DNA of 64,000 bases, taken from assembly GCA_963666805.2 (NCBI GenBank), contig CAXXWR010000003.1:608616-672615 (forward strand), in the 5' to 3' direction. This document shows positions 8,604 to 17,828 of this stretch, piece by piece (position 1 is the stretch's first letter; each line of letters opens with the position of its first letter). The notes beneath the pieces were generated by a model. It had not been told where the DNA came from and searched no databases. It saw only the letters and a program-made list of their open reading frames with translations. The translations under genes were made by a program, and so were the position numbers. This DNA comes from Fusibacter sp963666805. Lineage in GTDB: Bacteria; Bacillota; Clostridia; Peptostreptococcales; Acidaminobacteraceae.

Positions 8604-11012
8604 CTATTTTACGACGATATTGAAAATTTTACCTGGTACAAAAATTTCTTTGACGATGTTTTTGCCTTCTATAAACTGGATGACTTTGTCATCTTTCATT
8701 GCTAAGTCATGAGCAACCTCTTTAGTCGCATCTATTGGAAGTGTAATAGTTGATCTCACTTTACCATTGATTTGAACAGCCATTTCGATAACATCATCTA
8801 CGACTTTGTTTTCATCATATGCTGGCCATGACTGGTCAGATACTTTTTGGTCATAACCGAGGTTTTCCCAAATTTCTTCAGTGATATGTGGTGCAACTGG
8901 GTTAAGTAAGATTAAGAAAGTCTTCATCTCATCTTCTGTTAAATGGTCTGCTTTTTTAAAGTCATTAAGCAAGCTCATTAACGCTGCAATTGCTGTGTTA
9001 AATTTAAGAGACTCATAATCTTCAGATACTTTTTTAATGGTCTTATTCATTGATACTTCAAGTGCTTTTGAGAAGCCCTTATCTGATGTCACATTGTCTT
9101 GGAGTACCCATACACGGTCTAAGAATCTTCTACAGCCTTTAACACTGTTGTCTGACCAAGGGACGCTTTTTTCAAAGTCTCCAATGAACATTTCATAAAG
9201 TCTTAAAGTATCTGCACCAAATTCATCAATGATATCATCAGGGTTGACAACGTTGCCTCTTGATTTAGACATTTTTTCGTTATTGCCACCCATAATCATC
9301 CCATGAGAAGTTCTCTTTTGGTAAGGTTCTTTAGTCGGAACAACACCAATATCATATAAGAACTTATGCCAGAATCTTGAATACAATAAATGAAGAGTTG
9401 TATGTTCCATCCCACCATTGTACCAATCCACTGGTAACCAGTATTTTAAAGAATCCATGCTTGCAAGCATATCATCATTATGAGGATCACAGTATCTAAG
9501 GAAGTACCAGCTAGAACCTGCCCATTGCGGCATGGTATCTGTTTCTCTGTGCGCTGGTCCACCACATACTGGACAAGTTGTCTCAATCCAATCAGTCATC
9601 GCTGCAAGAGGTGATTCACCATTATCAGTTGGTTCATAACTTTCAACTTCTGGTAATTTAAGGGGTAATTCAGATTCAGGTAGTGGTACCCAGCCATGTT
9701 CTTCACAGTGTACGAGTGGAATAGGTTCTCCCCAGTATCTTTGTCTTGAGAATACCCAATCTCTAAGCTTAAAGTTTGTTTTCTTTTCCCCTAAGCCTTT
9801 TTCACTTAAAAAATCAGCGATTTTTTCTTTGGCTTCTGGCACTTTAAGACCATTTAAAATATCTGAATTCACAAGAACGCCATTAGCTGTATCTGTAAAG
9901 GCCTCATTTTGAACATCTCCACCAGCAACCACTTCAATAATTTTAATGCCAAATTTCTTAGCAAATTCCCAGTCTCTTGTATCATGAGCAGGAACCGCCA
10001 TAATCGCACCTGTTCCATAGCTCATAAGAACATAATCACTAATCCAGATTGGAATTTCTTTATTGTTAGCAGGGTTAATCGCTTTAATGCCTTTGATTTC
10101 TACCCCTGTCTTGTCCTTGTTCATTTCAGTTCTTTCAAAATCTGATTTACGCTTAGCCATTTCTTGATAGTCATGAAGTGCATCCATGTTTTCAATCTGA
10201 TCAGCATGTTCTTTGATAATGGGATGTTCTGGACTTACAACCATATAAGTTGCACCATAAATGGTGTCAGGACGTGTTGTATAAACACGAAGCTTATCAC
10301 CTACAGTGGTTGCAAAGTCAATCTCCATCCCTTGAGATTTACCAATCCAGTTGATTTGTTGAGTTTTAACACGTTCAATATAATCAAGATCACTTAAATC
10401 TTCAATTAATCGGTCTGCATATTCAGTAATTTTGAGCATCCATTGTGATTTAGATTTTTTAACGACTTCTCCGCCACAACGTTCACAAACGCCACCAACA
10501 ACTTCTTCATTGGCAAGTCCTACTTTACAAGAAGTACACCAGTTGATGTCCATTTCTTTTTTATAAGCCAACCCTTTTTCAAAGAGTTTAATAAAAATCC
10601 ATTGTGTCCATTTAAAATAGTCAGGATCAGTCGTATTGATTTCTCTAGACCAGTCAAAGGACATTCCTAAGCTTTTAAGTTGTGCCTTAAATTTAGCCAC
10701 ATTGTTTTTAGTTACAATTGCTGGATGAATTTTATTTTTGATGGCGTAGTTTTCAGTTGGAAGTCCGAAAGCATCCCACCCCATTGTATAAAGAACATTG
10801 TAGCCTTCAAGTCTTCTTTTTCTTGCTACAATATCAAGTGCTGTATAAGGTCTTGGATGTCCTACATGCAAACCTTGTCCTGATGGATAAGGAAATTCAA
10901 CTAATGGGTAATATTTGGGTTTTGAATAGTCATTATACGCTTTAAAGGTTTCATTTTCGTCCCATATTTTTTGCCATTTCTTCTCAATGTCCATGTGCAA
11001 ATAATCTTTCAT
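8604..11012 (-). CDS. leuS: Leucyl-tRNA synthetase
   Basis: The 802-residue class I synthetase charges tRNA-Leu. It shows the HIGH-type motif (GLHVGHPRPYTALD), a zinc-type cysteine insertion (CTSCKVGLANEEVVGGVCERC, paired CxxC), the editing-domain threonine-rich motif (TTRPDTIYGATYM), and KMSKSRGN near residue 575. Length is normal for bacterial LeuS. A T-box leader with a CTC leucine specifier precedes it, so its expression should rise when uncharged tRNA-Leu accumulates. Confidence 0.98.
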   Translation of the reverse strand: MKDYLHMDIEKKWQKIWDENETFKAYNDYSKPKYYPLVEFPYPSGQGLHVGHPRPYTALDIVARKRRLEGYNVLYTMGWDAFGLPTENYAIKNKIHPAIVTKNNVAKFKAQLKSLGMSFDWSREINTTDPDYFKWTQWIFIKLFEKGLAYKKEMDINWCTSCKVGLANEEVVGGVCERCGGEVVKKSKSQWMLKITEYADRLIEDLSDLDYIERVKTQQINWIGKSQGMEIDFATTVGDKLRVYTTRPDTIYGATYMVVSPEHPIIKEHADQIENMDALHDYQEMAKRKSDFERTEMNKDKTGVEIKGIKAINPANNKEIPIWISDYVLMSYGTGAIMAVPAHDTRDWEFAKKFGIKIIEVVAGGDVQNEAFTDTANGVLVNSDILNGLKVPEAKEKIADFLSEKGLGEKKTNFKLRDWVFSRQRYWGEPIPLVHCEEHGWVPLPESELPLKLPEVESYEPTDNGESPLAAMTDWIETTCPVCGGPAHRETDTMPQWAGSSWYFLRYCDPHNDDMLASMDSLKYWLPVDWYNGGMEHTTLHLLYSRFWHKFLYDIGVVPTKEPYQKRTSHGMIMGGNNEKMSKSRGNVVNPDDIIDEFGADTLRLYEMFIGDFEKSVPWSDNSVKGCRRFLDRVWVLQDNVTSDKGFSKALEVSMNKTIKKVSEDYESLKFNTAIAALMSLLNDFKKADHLTEDEMKTFLILLNPVAPHITEEIWENLGYDQKVSDQSWPAYDENKVVDDVIEMAVQINGKVRSTITLPIDATKEVAHDLAMKDDKVIQFIEGKNIVKEIFVPGKIFNIVVK

Positions 11013-11039
11013 AGATAGCTTCTCTCCTTTTACAAAAAA

Positions 11040-11275
11040 TAAGAGCCCTTCGTTTAGAGACGAAGGGCTCGCGTTACCACTCTAATTGATTTTGTAGACA
11101 CTCAAAATAGAATCTATAAAATCCGCTTAAGGCCAATATCGGAGCAACCCGATTGATGCTTATCACATCAATAGCTTATGGACGAGTTCAAAAGCCAATA
11201 CAACTATCTTTCACCAACCGATAGCTCTCTACTTGTTTAAACTTTTTACTAATTCCAATCATCGCATTTAAATAT
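11040..11275 (-). promoter_or_regulatory. T-box riboswitch, leucine specifier
   Basis: Read on the minus strand, the leader contains AGAGAGCTATCGGTTGGTG and related stem I signals, then a specifier-loop segment GAACTCGTCC with codon CTC (Leu) at 11186-11184. The T-box core AGAGTGGTAACGCG follows at 11084-11071. It ends in a strong terminator (GAGCCCTTCG / CGAAGGGCTC, 11070-11041) with a T tract. Uncharged tRNA-Leu would stabilise the antiterminator and allow leuS transcription. Confidence 0.93.
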
Positions 11276-11329
11276 AATAAGTGTATTATAATATAATTGT
11301 CGATGATAATCAATATGTAGAACGATTAA

Positions 11330-11599
11330 TTAAGCGTGTTTTGTGCCAGAGTCGAGACAAGTTGCCACATAATCAAAGATTTGGTCACTGGTCAATCGCG
11401 AAGCATCTAAAACCATAGTCCTATTTTCACCTTCACCAAAATAACTCACCGACTCTATTTCTTCATATTCAGCATCAACATCATGGATAATCATGACCCG
11501 ACTATCAAGTCCACTTTCCCTATAAGAAACGACTTCATAGCCTCGCTCTGCCAATTTTTTTGAAAGTGACTCTAAACCTCTTTGTACCGCTATTTTCAT
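11330..11599 (-). CDS. YkuS-family (UPF0180) small protein
   Basis: The 89-residue protein begins MKIAVQRGLESLSKKLAERGYEVV and carries a DVDAEYEEIESVSYFGEGENR centre. This resembles the YkuS/UPF0180 family of Firmicutes, whose function is not known. It has no membrane segment or signal peptide. The start follows AAGGAGGTGTCAC. It is transcribed alone, divergent from the flavin-reductase-like gene. Confidence 0.75.
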   Translation of the reverse strand: MKIAVQRGLESLSKKLAERGYEVVSYRESGLDSRVMIIHDVDAEYEEIESVSYFGEGENRTMVLDASRLTSDQIFDYVATCLDSGTKHA

Positions 11600-11748
11600 A
11601 GTGACACCTCCTTTATGACTTTTTACCCTTTTTTACTAATGATTAACCCCTATTTGTATAAGTTCGCCCATTTTTTACGATTCGTTTTTATTTTTATATC
11701 TTTAATCTGTGATATAATGAAGACAATAAAATATGGAAAGGAGAGCCT

Positions 11749-12375
11749 ATGAGTAAAGACACTTGGAAGCCCGGCACAATGGTTTATCCTGTACCAGCAG
11801 CCATGATCACTTGTGGAGATATGACTGAATCCAATATTATTACTATTGCTTGGACTGGCACGGTTTGCACCAATCCAGCGATGACCTATATTTCAGTCAG
11901 AAAAAAACGGTATTCATATGACCTTATTAAAAATTCGGGTGAGTTTGTCATTAATCTCACCACCCAATCCCTTGTTTATGCGACTGACTATTGCGGTGTA
12001 AAATCAGGACGTGATATTGACAAGTTTCAACAAATGAAGCTTACAAAGGAAAAAGCCACTCAAGTTGCAGCCCCACTTATTGCTGAGTCCCCTGTTAATA
12101 TAGAATGTAAAGTAAAAGACATTATTCCCTTAGGTTCTCACGATATGTTCCTCGCTGAAGTGGTTGCCGTTAATATCGACCCACAATACTTGGATGATAC
12201 CGGTAAGTTTAGACTTGATTTAGCTGGAATAATGGCTTATAGCCATGGTGCTTACTATCAGCTTGGCAAACAACTCGGTACTTTTGGCTATTCTGTTAAA
12301 AAGAAAAAAAACAAGCGTAAAAACGATTCACATAAAAAAACGAGGCGTTCTCGAAAAACACCTCGCAAACTTTGA
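11749..12375 (+). CDS. Flavin reductase-like (FMN-binding split-barrel) protein
   Basis: The 208-residue protein matches the flavin-reductase-like family. The core (PVPAAMITCGDMTESNIITIAWTGTVCTNPAM onward; ISVRKKRYSYDLI; GEFVINL) binds FMN; clostridial homologues are thought to handle electron transfer to flavin or ferredoxin-type partners. The last 25 residues are a Lys/Arg run (KKKKNKRKNDSHKKTRRSRK and the final residues) that is unusual for the family. That stretch overlaps the terminator of the convergent gene on the opposite strand. Start follows GGAAAGGAGAGCCT. Confidence 0.85.
   Translation: MSKDTWKPGTMVYPVPAAMITCGDMTESNIITIAWTGTVCTNPAMTYISVRKKRYSYDLIKNSGEFVINLTTQSLVYATDYCGVKSGRDIDKFQQMKLTKEKATQVAAPLIAESPVNIECKVKDIIPLGSHDMFLAEVVAVNIDPQYLDDTGKFRLDLAGIMAYSHGAYYQLGKQLGTFGYSVKKKKNKRKNDSHKKTRRSRKTPRKL
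12334..12366 (-). terminator. Terminator of the STAS gene, embedded in the flavin reductase coding end
   Basis: On the minus strand CGAGG (12365-12361) pairs with CCTCG (12345-12341), helped by partly paired inner bases, and a run of seven T follows (12340-12334). On the plus strand the same bases encode the basic tail of the convergent protein. Confidence 0.75.
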
Positions 12376-12414
12376 CACTCTTAATGCATAAAAAAGAATA
12401 ACTCAACTCCAATA

Positions 12415-12744
12415 CTAGGATTTTTTTGTATAAAGAATAGCCTCTTTTTCATTGTTAACCACTTCAAAATAATGATTGAGTTTCATCATGTCTAATAATT
12501 GGCTCAACCTTTGTTTTGAATCGACCAATACCATTTTACCTTTAACCGCCATCATCAATTTAGCATATTTGATTAATTGTAAAATGAATTTATGATTAAC
12601 GTGATCAATGTTATTAATATCAATAATGAGCTTTTGATACTCGTGTTGCTCAAAGCGATTCTTAACAAAAAAATACTTTTCATTGGCTTCATTCAATGAA
12701 TCAAATTTTAATATATATATATTGTCTTGGGTTAAAGTAATCAT
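12415..12744 (-). CDS. STAS-domain protein (anti-anti-sigma-like)
   Basis: The 109-residue protein fits a single STAS domain: beta strands ITLTQDNIYILKF and KLIIDINNIDHVNHKFILQL, then KGKMVLVDSKQRLSQLLDMM. In anti-sigma antagonists the loop after the third strand carries DSSGL with a phosphorylatable serine. Here that place reads NIDHVNHKF, with no Ser or Thr. It may therefore work without the usual phosphorylation switch. It is divergent from a PP2C phosphatase gene of the same signalling class, with about 100 bp between them. Confidence 0.75.
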   Translation of the reverse strand: MITLTQDNIYILKFDSLNEANEKYFFVKNRFEQHEYQKLIIDINNIDHVNHKFILQLIKYAKLMMAVKGKMVLVDSKQRLSQLLDMMKLNHYFEVVNNEKEAILYTKKS

Positions 12745-12848
12745 TTTGCATTCCTCATTTCTATCATAATAATATATATCCCAAAGATAATGAGTTATTC
12801 ACCTTTTTTAGCGATTTAATTAATAATTGTTCTCAATGAGGAGATTTT

Positions 12849-14318
12849 ATGAATAATGTACTCTCTCTATTTATTGACGTCATCGGTTCTGATGAATTAG
12901 TAAGTCACGTGAAAACAATGAGTCGTTTCTCTAAAATAATTTCAGCCGTTAACGTCGATACCCTCAACAGTCTCAATTTTTCTAAACAAGAAAAGGATTT
13001 GTTGGTATGGGACATCCGCCTCATTCCTTGTGAGGAGGCATCATTAACCCTTGCTAAATCTCTTTATAATGAAGTCATTCTTATTGGCATACCCGAAGAT
13101 GACACTATATTTGATTTAATCAATCAATTAAATATTACCCTCTTTTTAAGGGCAAATCATTTTAAAGGAGAACTTACTAATATATTTAAACTGTATACTC
13201 AAAAGGTTTCTTTGCGCGTTGAAAAATCAATGCTCAATAAGATTTTTGAAGATGCTCAAAACTCTATTGTCATGACTGATATTAATGGCAACATCCAATA
13301 TGCCAATTCTTACTTTGAAAATCTTTCAGGCTATGCTTTAGATGAATTGATTAAAGATTCCCCGCGTATTATTAAAAGTGGGTTTCATGAGCTCTCCTTT
13401 TACGAAGATTTATGGGCAACTGTCAAAAGTGGCAATGTATGGGAAGGTATTTTTATCAATCTTTCAAAAGATAAGAATATTTTTTTTGAAGAAGCAACCA
13501 TTACCCCGATTAGCAACGAAGATGGTGAAATCACACGATTTTTAAAAATCGGAAAAAATATTACACGTGAACGGCTCTTACTTGAAGAATTATCCAATGA
13601 AGTTAAATTGGCTATTTCTGTTCTCGACATGCTTCTACCTTCCAATGTCAAAAATGAAACACTTGCCTTTGATTATCATATGGTGCATTACAATGAAATC
13701 GGCGGCGACTTTATTTATTTTAAAGAAACCAATGACCACACTTACCACTTTGCTATGATTGATGTTATGGGGCATGGGGTGTCTTCAGCATTGATTGCCT
13801 TAACTCTTGCTCAGATGTTTGAAGACTATAGTCAATTTCAATCTTTAGAGCATTCTGTTAATGCCCTCAATCAAATGCTCTCAAAACTTAATGTGGAAAA
13901 TAATGATAAAGCAAAATACGTTACAGGTGTTTTTATAGAGATCAACCTCTTGACTCAAAAATGTCGTATTATCAATACAGGGCATCCAGATATTCTAATT
14001 GAACACCCTGACCAAACCGTCAGCCATATTTCGTCTAACAATATGCTCCTTGGCGTTATGCCTTATGAAACTATTCAAGTGGAAGAGCGTCCCCTTTCAG
14101 AGGTCTATAAGATACTGACTTTTACTGATGGCCTCTTTGAAAACAACCACGTTGACTATGACAAGGCTCTCCATATGCTTGATGAATCACTGGTCCACTT
14201 AGGTGATGAATGCTTTTTCGAAAGTGTTATGCACGCCTTTACTAAATCTACTATTATTGAAGATGATACTACAATCTGCAAGATTGTCATGAATCCTCAA
14301 TTTTTAAAGTCACTTTAA
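12849..14318 (+). CDS. PAS-domain PP2C/SpoIIE-type serine phosphatase
   Basis: The 489-residue cytoplasmic protein has an N-terminal region of about 120 residues resembling a receiver-like fold without clear phosphoacceptor motifs. A PAS domain follows (residues 125-240, MLNKIFEDAQNSIVMTDING). The C terminus is a SpoIIE/RsbU phosphatase domain (about 260-485) with metal motifs EIGGDFIYF, DVMGHGVSSALIAL and TDGLFEN. Such enzymes dephosphorylate STAS antagonists and so free sigma factors or other targets. The divergent STAS gene is the obvious partner candidate, although it lacks the usual target serine. Confidence 0.88.
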   Translation: MNNVLSLFIDVIGSDELVSHVKTMSRFSKIISAVNVDTLNSLNFSKQEKDLLVWDIRLIPCEEASLTLAKSLYNEVILIGIPEDDTIFDLINQLNITLFLRANHFKGELTNIFKLYTQKVSLRVEKSMLNKIFEDAQNSIVMTDINGNIQYANSYFENLSGYALDELIKDSPRIIKSGFHELSFYEDLWATVKSGNVWEGIFINLSKDKNIFFEEATITPISNEDGEITRFLKIGKNITRERLLLEELSNEVKLAISVLDMLLPSNVKNETLAFDYHMVHYNEIGGDFIYFKETNDHTYHFAMIDVMGHGVSSALIALTLAQMFEDYSQFQSLEHSVNALNQMLSKLNVENNDKAKYVTGVFIEINLLTQKCRIINTGHPDILIEHPDQTVSHISSNNMLLGVMPYETIQVEERPLSEVYKILTFTDGLFENNHVDYDKALHMLDESLVHLGDECFFESVMHAFTKSTIIEDDTTICKIVMNPQFLKSL

Positions 14319-14346
14319 AGAGTGTAATAACACTCCTTATCATACT

Positions 14347-14394
14347 AAAAAAGCATGTGATTTCTTTTCATAAAAAGAAATCACATGCTTTTAT
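14347..14394. terminator. Strong bidirectional terminator
   Basis: An 18-bp perfect stem (14351-14368 with 14373-14390) lies between the convergent phosphatase and prs genes, with A and T runs on both sides. Confidence 0.92.
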
Positions 14395-14414
14395 TCATTT
14401 CTACAAGTTAGGGA

Positions 14415-15566
14415 TTAATCCGCGTGAGATTGAAGCCCAATAATTTTTTTAACATTCTTTGCTGCATCTATAATATCTGCAATTGAAGAATCATAGTTAA
14501 TACGATTCACGATGTGTGCTATATATTCCGAAATATCAACCTCTTTAAACCAATCTGATTTTTTTACCGATTCTGGAATATAAGAAAGGTTTGTTGTATA
14601 AACTCTCTTAATATAGCCTTCTTCATAAAAACGATTGAATTTTTCAATGCCTTCTGTAAAAAGTGCAAAAGTTGTCGCAACATATACATTTCTCACATCA
14701 CGTTTTTTTAATTCTAAAGCAATATCAAAAATAGACTCTCCTGATGCAATCATGTCATCAACAATCAAAATATCTTTCCCTGCAACATCACGTCCAATGT
14801 ACTCATGTTGAACAATTGGATTTTTACCTTTTACAACTTTACTATGATCTCTTCGCTTGTAAAACAAACCAATATCACTTCCCAAGACACCTGAATAATA
14901 AATGGCTCTATCCATAGCCCCAGTATCGGGTGAAATAATGAGCATATTTTCAGGATTATTGAAAGATTCATGTTCATTCTTAAGCATTGCCTTAACAATA
15001 TCATAGGTTGGGTAAAAGTTTTCAAAAGAAATCAAAGGAATGGCATTTTGAATAGTTGGATCATGCGCATCAAAGGTTATGATATCGTTGACACCCAAAC
15101 GTTCTAATTCCTGAAGTGCCATTGCACAATCTAGGGATTCTCGCCCTTTTCGACTGTGTTGTCTTGATGCATAAAGTAATGGAATAATCAAAGTTACACG
15201 TCTTGATTTACCTGCCATAGCAGATAATACGCGTTTTAGATCTTGTAAATGATCATCAGGACTTTTATGGTTAGTGAACCCATGCATTTGGTAAGTCATA
15301 TTATAATTACCAATATCCGTTAAAATATAGATGTCTTTACCTCTTACCGATTCCTGAATAAAGACTTTTCCTTCACCATTAGAAAAACGAATTTCATCTT
15401 TTTTAATGATAAACGTTTCGGGTACAACTCCCTCTGAATGATTGGATTCATTTCTAAAATTAACCAAAAAATCATCAATTTTTTGTCCTAATAACTCACA
15501 GTTATCCATAACAATGAGACCCAAATCGCCAAAAGGCACATGATTATTATAGCTATTATTTTCCAT
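14415..15566 (-). CDS. prs: Ribose-phosphate pyrophosphokinase (long form)
   Basis: The enzyme makes PRPP from ribose 5-phosphate and ATP. The 383-residue product has the PRPP-binding loop DILIVDDMIASGESIFDIAL near residue 270, the catalytic region SRQHSRKGRESLD near 150, and FDAHDPTIQNAIP near 180. It is about 65 residues longer than the usual bacterial Prs, with an N-terminal extension and extra loops. A separate class of long Prs-like proteins occurs in Clostridia. PRPP synthesis is the best call, and no second prs is visible here. Start follows AAGGGGAGTTCT. Confidence 0.88.
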   Translation of the reverse strand: MENNSYNNHVPFGDLGLIVMDNCELLGQKIDDFLVNFRNESNHSEGVVPETFIIKKDEIRFSNGEGKVFIQESVRGKDIYILTDIGNYNMTYQMHGFTNHKSPDDHLQDLKRVLSAMAGKSRRVTLIIPLLYASRQHSRKGRESLDCAMALQELERLGVNDIITFDAHDPTIQNAIPLISFENFYPTYDIVKAMLKNEHESFNNPENMLIISPDTGAMDRAIYYSGVLGSDIGLFYKRRDHSKVVKGKNPIVQHEYIGRDVAGKDILIVDDMIASGESIFDIALELKKRDVRNVYVATTFALFTEGIEKFNRFYEEGYIKRVYTTNLSYIPESVKKSDWFKEVDISEYIAHIVNRINYDSSIADIIDAAKNVKKIIGLQSHAD

Positions 15567-15685
15567 AGAACTCCCCTTCGTATTGATTGATCACTGTATT
15601 CTCATTATACACCAGTTCATGTTTTTTAACACCCTAACATTAAAAACAGTCTTATAAAAACATTAAGTTTGGTTAATAGTCATTA

Positions 15686-15719
15686 AAAATGCTACTTAGC
15701 CTCACTAAGTAGCATTTTA
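15686..15719 (-). terminator. Intrinsic terminator after the methyltransferase gene
   Basis: A perfect 14-bp stem, AAAATGCTACTTAG with its complement around a CCTCA loop, is flanked by T-rich sequence on the minus strand. It separates the methyltransferase gene from prs. Confidence 0.85.
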
Positions 15720-15773
15720 CACTTCAACTGACTTCTGGTTAAAATAAATTTCTTTCTTATTTTATAACTTATT

Positions 15774-16385
15774 TTACTTCAATGCACTTACAATAAACAA
15801 AGAATAAGGTACATCGCTCTTCTTATTCTTTTTGATACCTTGGTAAAACGTTTTAATCGTCACTGACTTAAAGCCCACTTTTTCAAGTTGTGCCTTCATC
15901 CATTCATGGTTAAAACCATTATGACCATCAAAGTTGGGAAAATCTTCGTGAAAACGACCATCTTCTTCATCAATTTCAACAAGGCATAATTGTCCGTCTT
16001 CATTTAAAAGTCTGTAGAACTGACCTAAAATAGCTTCAATATCATGAATATGATGCAAGGCCATAGAAGAGATGATTGCATCAAAAGATTGATCCAAAGG
16101 ATTCTCTATAATATCTTGTGTCAGTGCCTTAATGTGTTGGGTACCCTCATAAGCCTCTTTTTTAGCACGAACCACTTCAATCATGCCACTGGACTTATCA
16201 ACAGCCAGTATTTCGTCCGCCAAGTCTTTACAATTAAAAGTAATCAGACCTGTTCCACATCCAAAATCCATTAAGGAAGAATAATGGTCACGACTCAAAT
16301 TTTCTTTAATGGCATCTGTAATCTTTAATGCCCGTTTAAAATTATATTCACTATCCCAATTTTGAGCGAGTTCATCAAATATCAT
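15774..16385 (-). CDS. Class I SAM-dependent methyltransferase
   Basis: The 203-residue protein has the Rossmann SAM motif MDFGCGTGLITFN at about residues 39-51, the acidic motif II EILAVDKSSGMIE, and the motif IV region DAIISSMALHHI. The start MIFDELAQNWDSEY is typical of small-molecule methyltransferases in the UbiE/BioC superfamily. No substrate can be assigned from neighbours: it stands alone, between a hypothetical membrane protein and prs, with its own terminator. Confidence 0.88.
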   Translation of the reverse strand: MIFDELAQNWDSEYNFKRALKITDAIKENLSRDHYSSLMDFGCGTGLITFNCKDLADEILAVDKSSGMIEVVRAKKEAYEGTQHIKALTQDIIENPLDQSFDAIISSMALHHIHDIEAILGQFYRLLNEDGQLCLVEIDEEDGRFHEDFPNFDGHNGFNHEWMKAQLEKVGFKSVTIKTFYQGIKKNKKSDVPYSLFIVSALK

Positions 16386-16426
16386 TTTAAACTCCTTTCT
16401 TTAATCAAAACAAATTGACACGTATC

Positions 16427-16954
16427 CTATCCCTCTTCGTAAACTGCTACCTCTTGAGCAACCATTTTACCAATAAGCCACTGCTGATCTGAACGCAATT
16501 TAATGGTCAAAGCCAATTCCTTAAAAAAACGGTTATTGGTCTGTTTCACATATAAATCAATGATAATTTTTGTCTTTTTACGATTATTTCGCCATCTAAA
16601 ATCAATAACATCATCCACTGAAAATGCTCGATCAGGTAAGGCTACATAACGCTCACCTAAAACACATGGACTTATCATTTCTAATACTAAAAGACCTATG
16701 ATTAAAACTACAATAGTCGGCAAAACCAACATATAAAGCTCGTAGTCGCCTTGAAAAAAAGCGATAAGGGTCTGAATCCCAACCAGTGTAAAAAGAACCA
16801 CTTTCCCCACTCGCTCTGCATCCACAGGTACTTTATAATACGCCGGTGCCTTCATTTGTTTAATGGCACTCTTTCTTTTAACGCGCTGGATAATTAACTT
16901 AACCAGCAAACCTGTTAATACAAACATATAGAGTACAAACAAATCATTGTACAT
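16427..16954 (-). CDS. Small membrane protein, function unknown
   Basis: The 175-residue protein has a hydrophobic N-terminal helix (DLFVLYMFVLTGLLVKLII), two more helices near residues 50-67 and 73-95, and a C-terminal soluble part (VDDVIDFRWRNNRKKTKIII...) about 75 residues long. The soluble part reminds me of the bacterial-PH-like or DUF5673-type domains of Clostridia, but I cannot confirm this. It is followed by the methyltransferase gene 41 bases downstream and might be cotranscribed with it. Confidence 0.6.
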   Translation of the reverse strand: MYNDLFVLYMFVLTGLLVKLIIQRVKRKSAIKQMKAPAYYKVPVDAERVGKVVLFTLVGIQTLIAFFQGDYELYMLVLPTIVVLIIGLLVLEMISPCVLGERYVALPDRAFSVDDVIDFRWRNNRKKTKIIIDLYVKQTNNRFFKELALTIKLRSDQQWLIGKMVAQEVAVYEEG

Positions 16955-17060
16955 GCGTTAGACCTCCACTTTTAGGTTGCTTTTTCTATTATACCATTAA
17001 AAGTGTCTTTGTCTTTCCTATATTTTAGTAAGCCTTTTTTTCTTTATTACTATTAACCGA

Positions 17061-17828
17061 TCACCCATTATTAACAGCATCAATGAGCTGTTGGGTATAC
17101 TCACTCTTAGGGCAATCAATAATCTGTCTCGTCTCACCCGATTCTATAATTTCGCCGTCTTTCATAACATAAATCCGATTACAAAAGCTACTTACCAATG
17201 CCAAATCATGAGAAATAAATAAAAATGCCATATTATTTTTTTGTCCCAATCGTCTTAGCACTTCCAATATCTGCGCTTGTACCGAAACATCTAAAGCGCT
17301 TGTCGCTTCATCACAAATCAGCAATTCTGGTTTTGAAACGATCGCTCTTGCAATGGCAACCCGTTGACACTCTCCACCGCTTAACTCATGAGGATATTTT
17401 TCTAAATAACTTTCATTTAACCCCACTTCCTCTAAAAGCAATTTTATATCTTCTAGGTTGTTTAATTTACTTTTTTTCTGAGACTTGGGGATTGAAAGCA
17501 GGATACTTTCCCCCATTGTAAATCTTGGGTCAAAAGAAGAACGTGAATCTTGAAATATCATTTTAACATGTCGATACGCTTGTCGTAGTTTTTTGCCCTT
17601 TAACTTTGTCATATCTTCTCCACAAAGCATAATGCGGCCTCCCTCAGCAAGCATCATTCGCGTTATCAATTTTGATAATGTCGATTTGCCACAACCACTG
17701 ACGCCAATTAATCCCACAGATTCACCTGACATGATATTGAGCGACACATTTCTGACCGCTTCAATATTCTTTTTTCCCTTTCGAAATGATTTTGATACCT
17801 TATCTATATTCAAAATAGCGTCGTCCAT
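17061..17828 (-). CDS. ABC transporter ATP-binding protein, OppF/NikE type
   Basis: This 255-residue ATPase is the last gene of a six-gene operon. It has Walker A GVSGCGKST (residues 42-50), signature LSGGECQRVAIARA and Walker B LLICDEATSALD. It would power import with the paired ATPase encoded just upstream; the two genes share one base (17828). The family covers oligopeptide, nickel and metallophore importers. A single sequence does not decide between these. Confidence 0.93.
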   Translation of the reverse strand: MDDAILNIDKVSKSFRKGKKNIEAVRNVSLNIMSGESVGLIGVSGCGKSTLSKLITRMMLAEGGRIMLCGEDMTKLKGKKLRQAYRHVKMIFQDSRSSFDPRFTMGESILLSIPKSQKKSKLNNLEDIKLLLEEVGLNESYLEKYPHELSGGECQRVAIARAIVSKPELLICDEATSALDVSVQAQILEVLRRLGQKNNMAFLFISHDLALVSSFCNRIYVMKDGEIIESGETRQIIDCPKSEYTQQLIDAVNNG

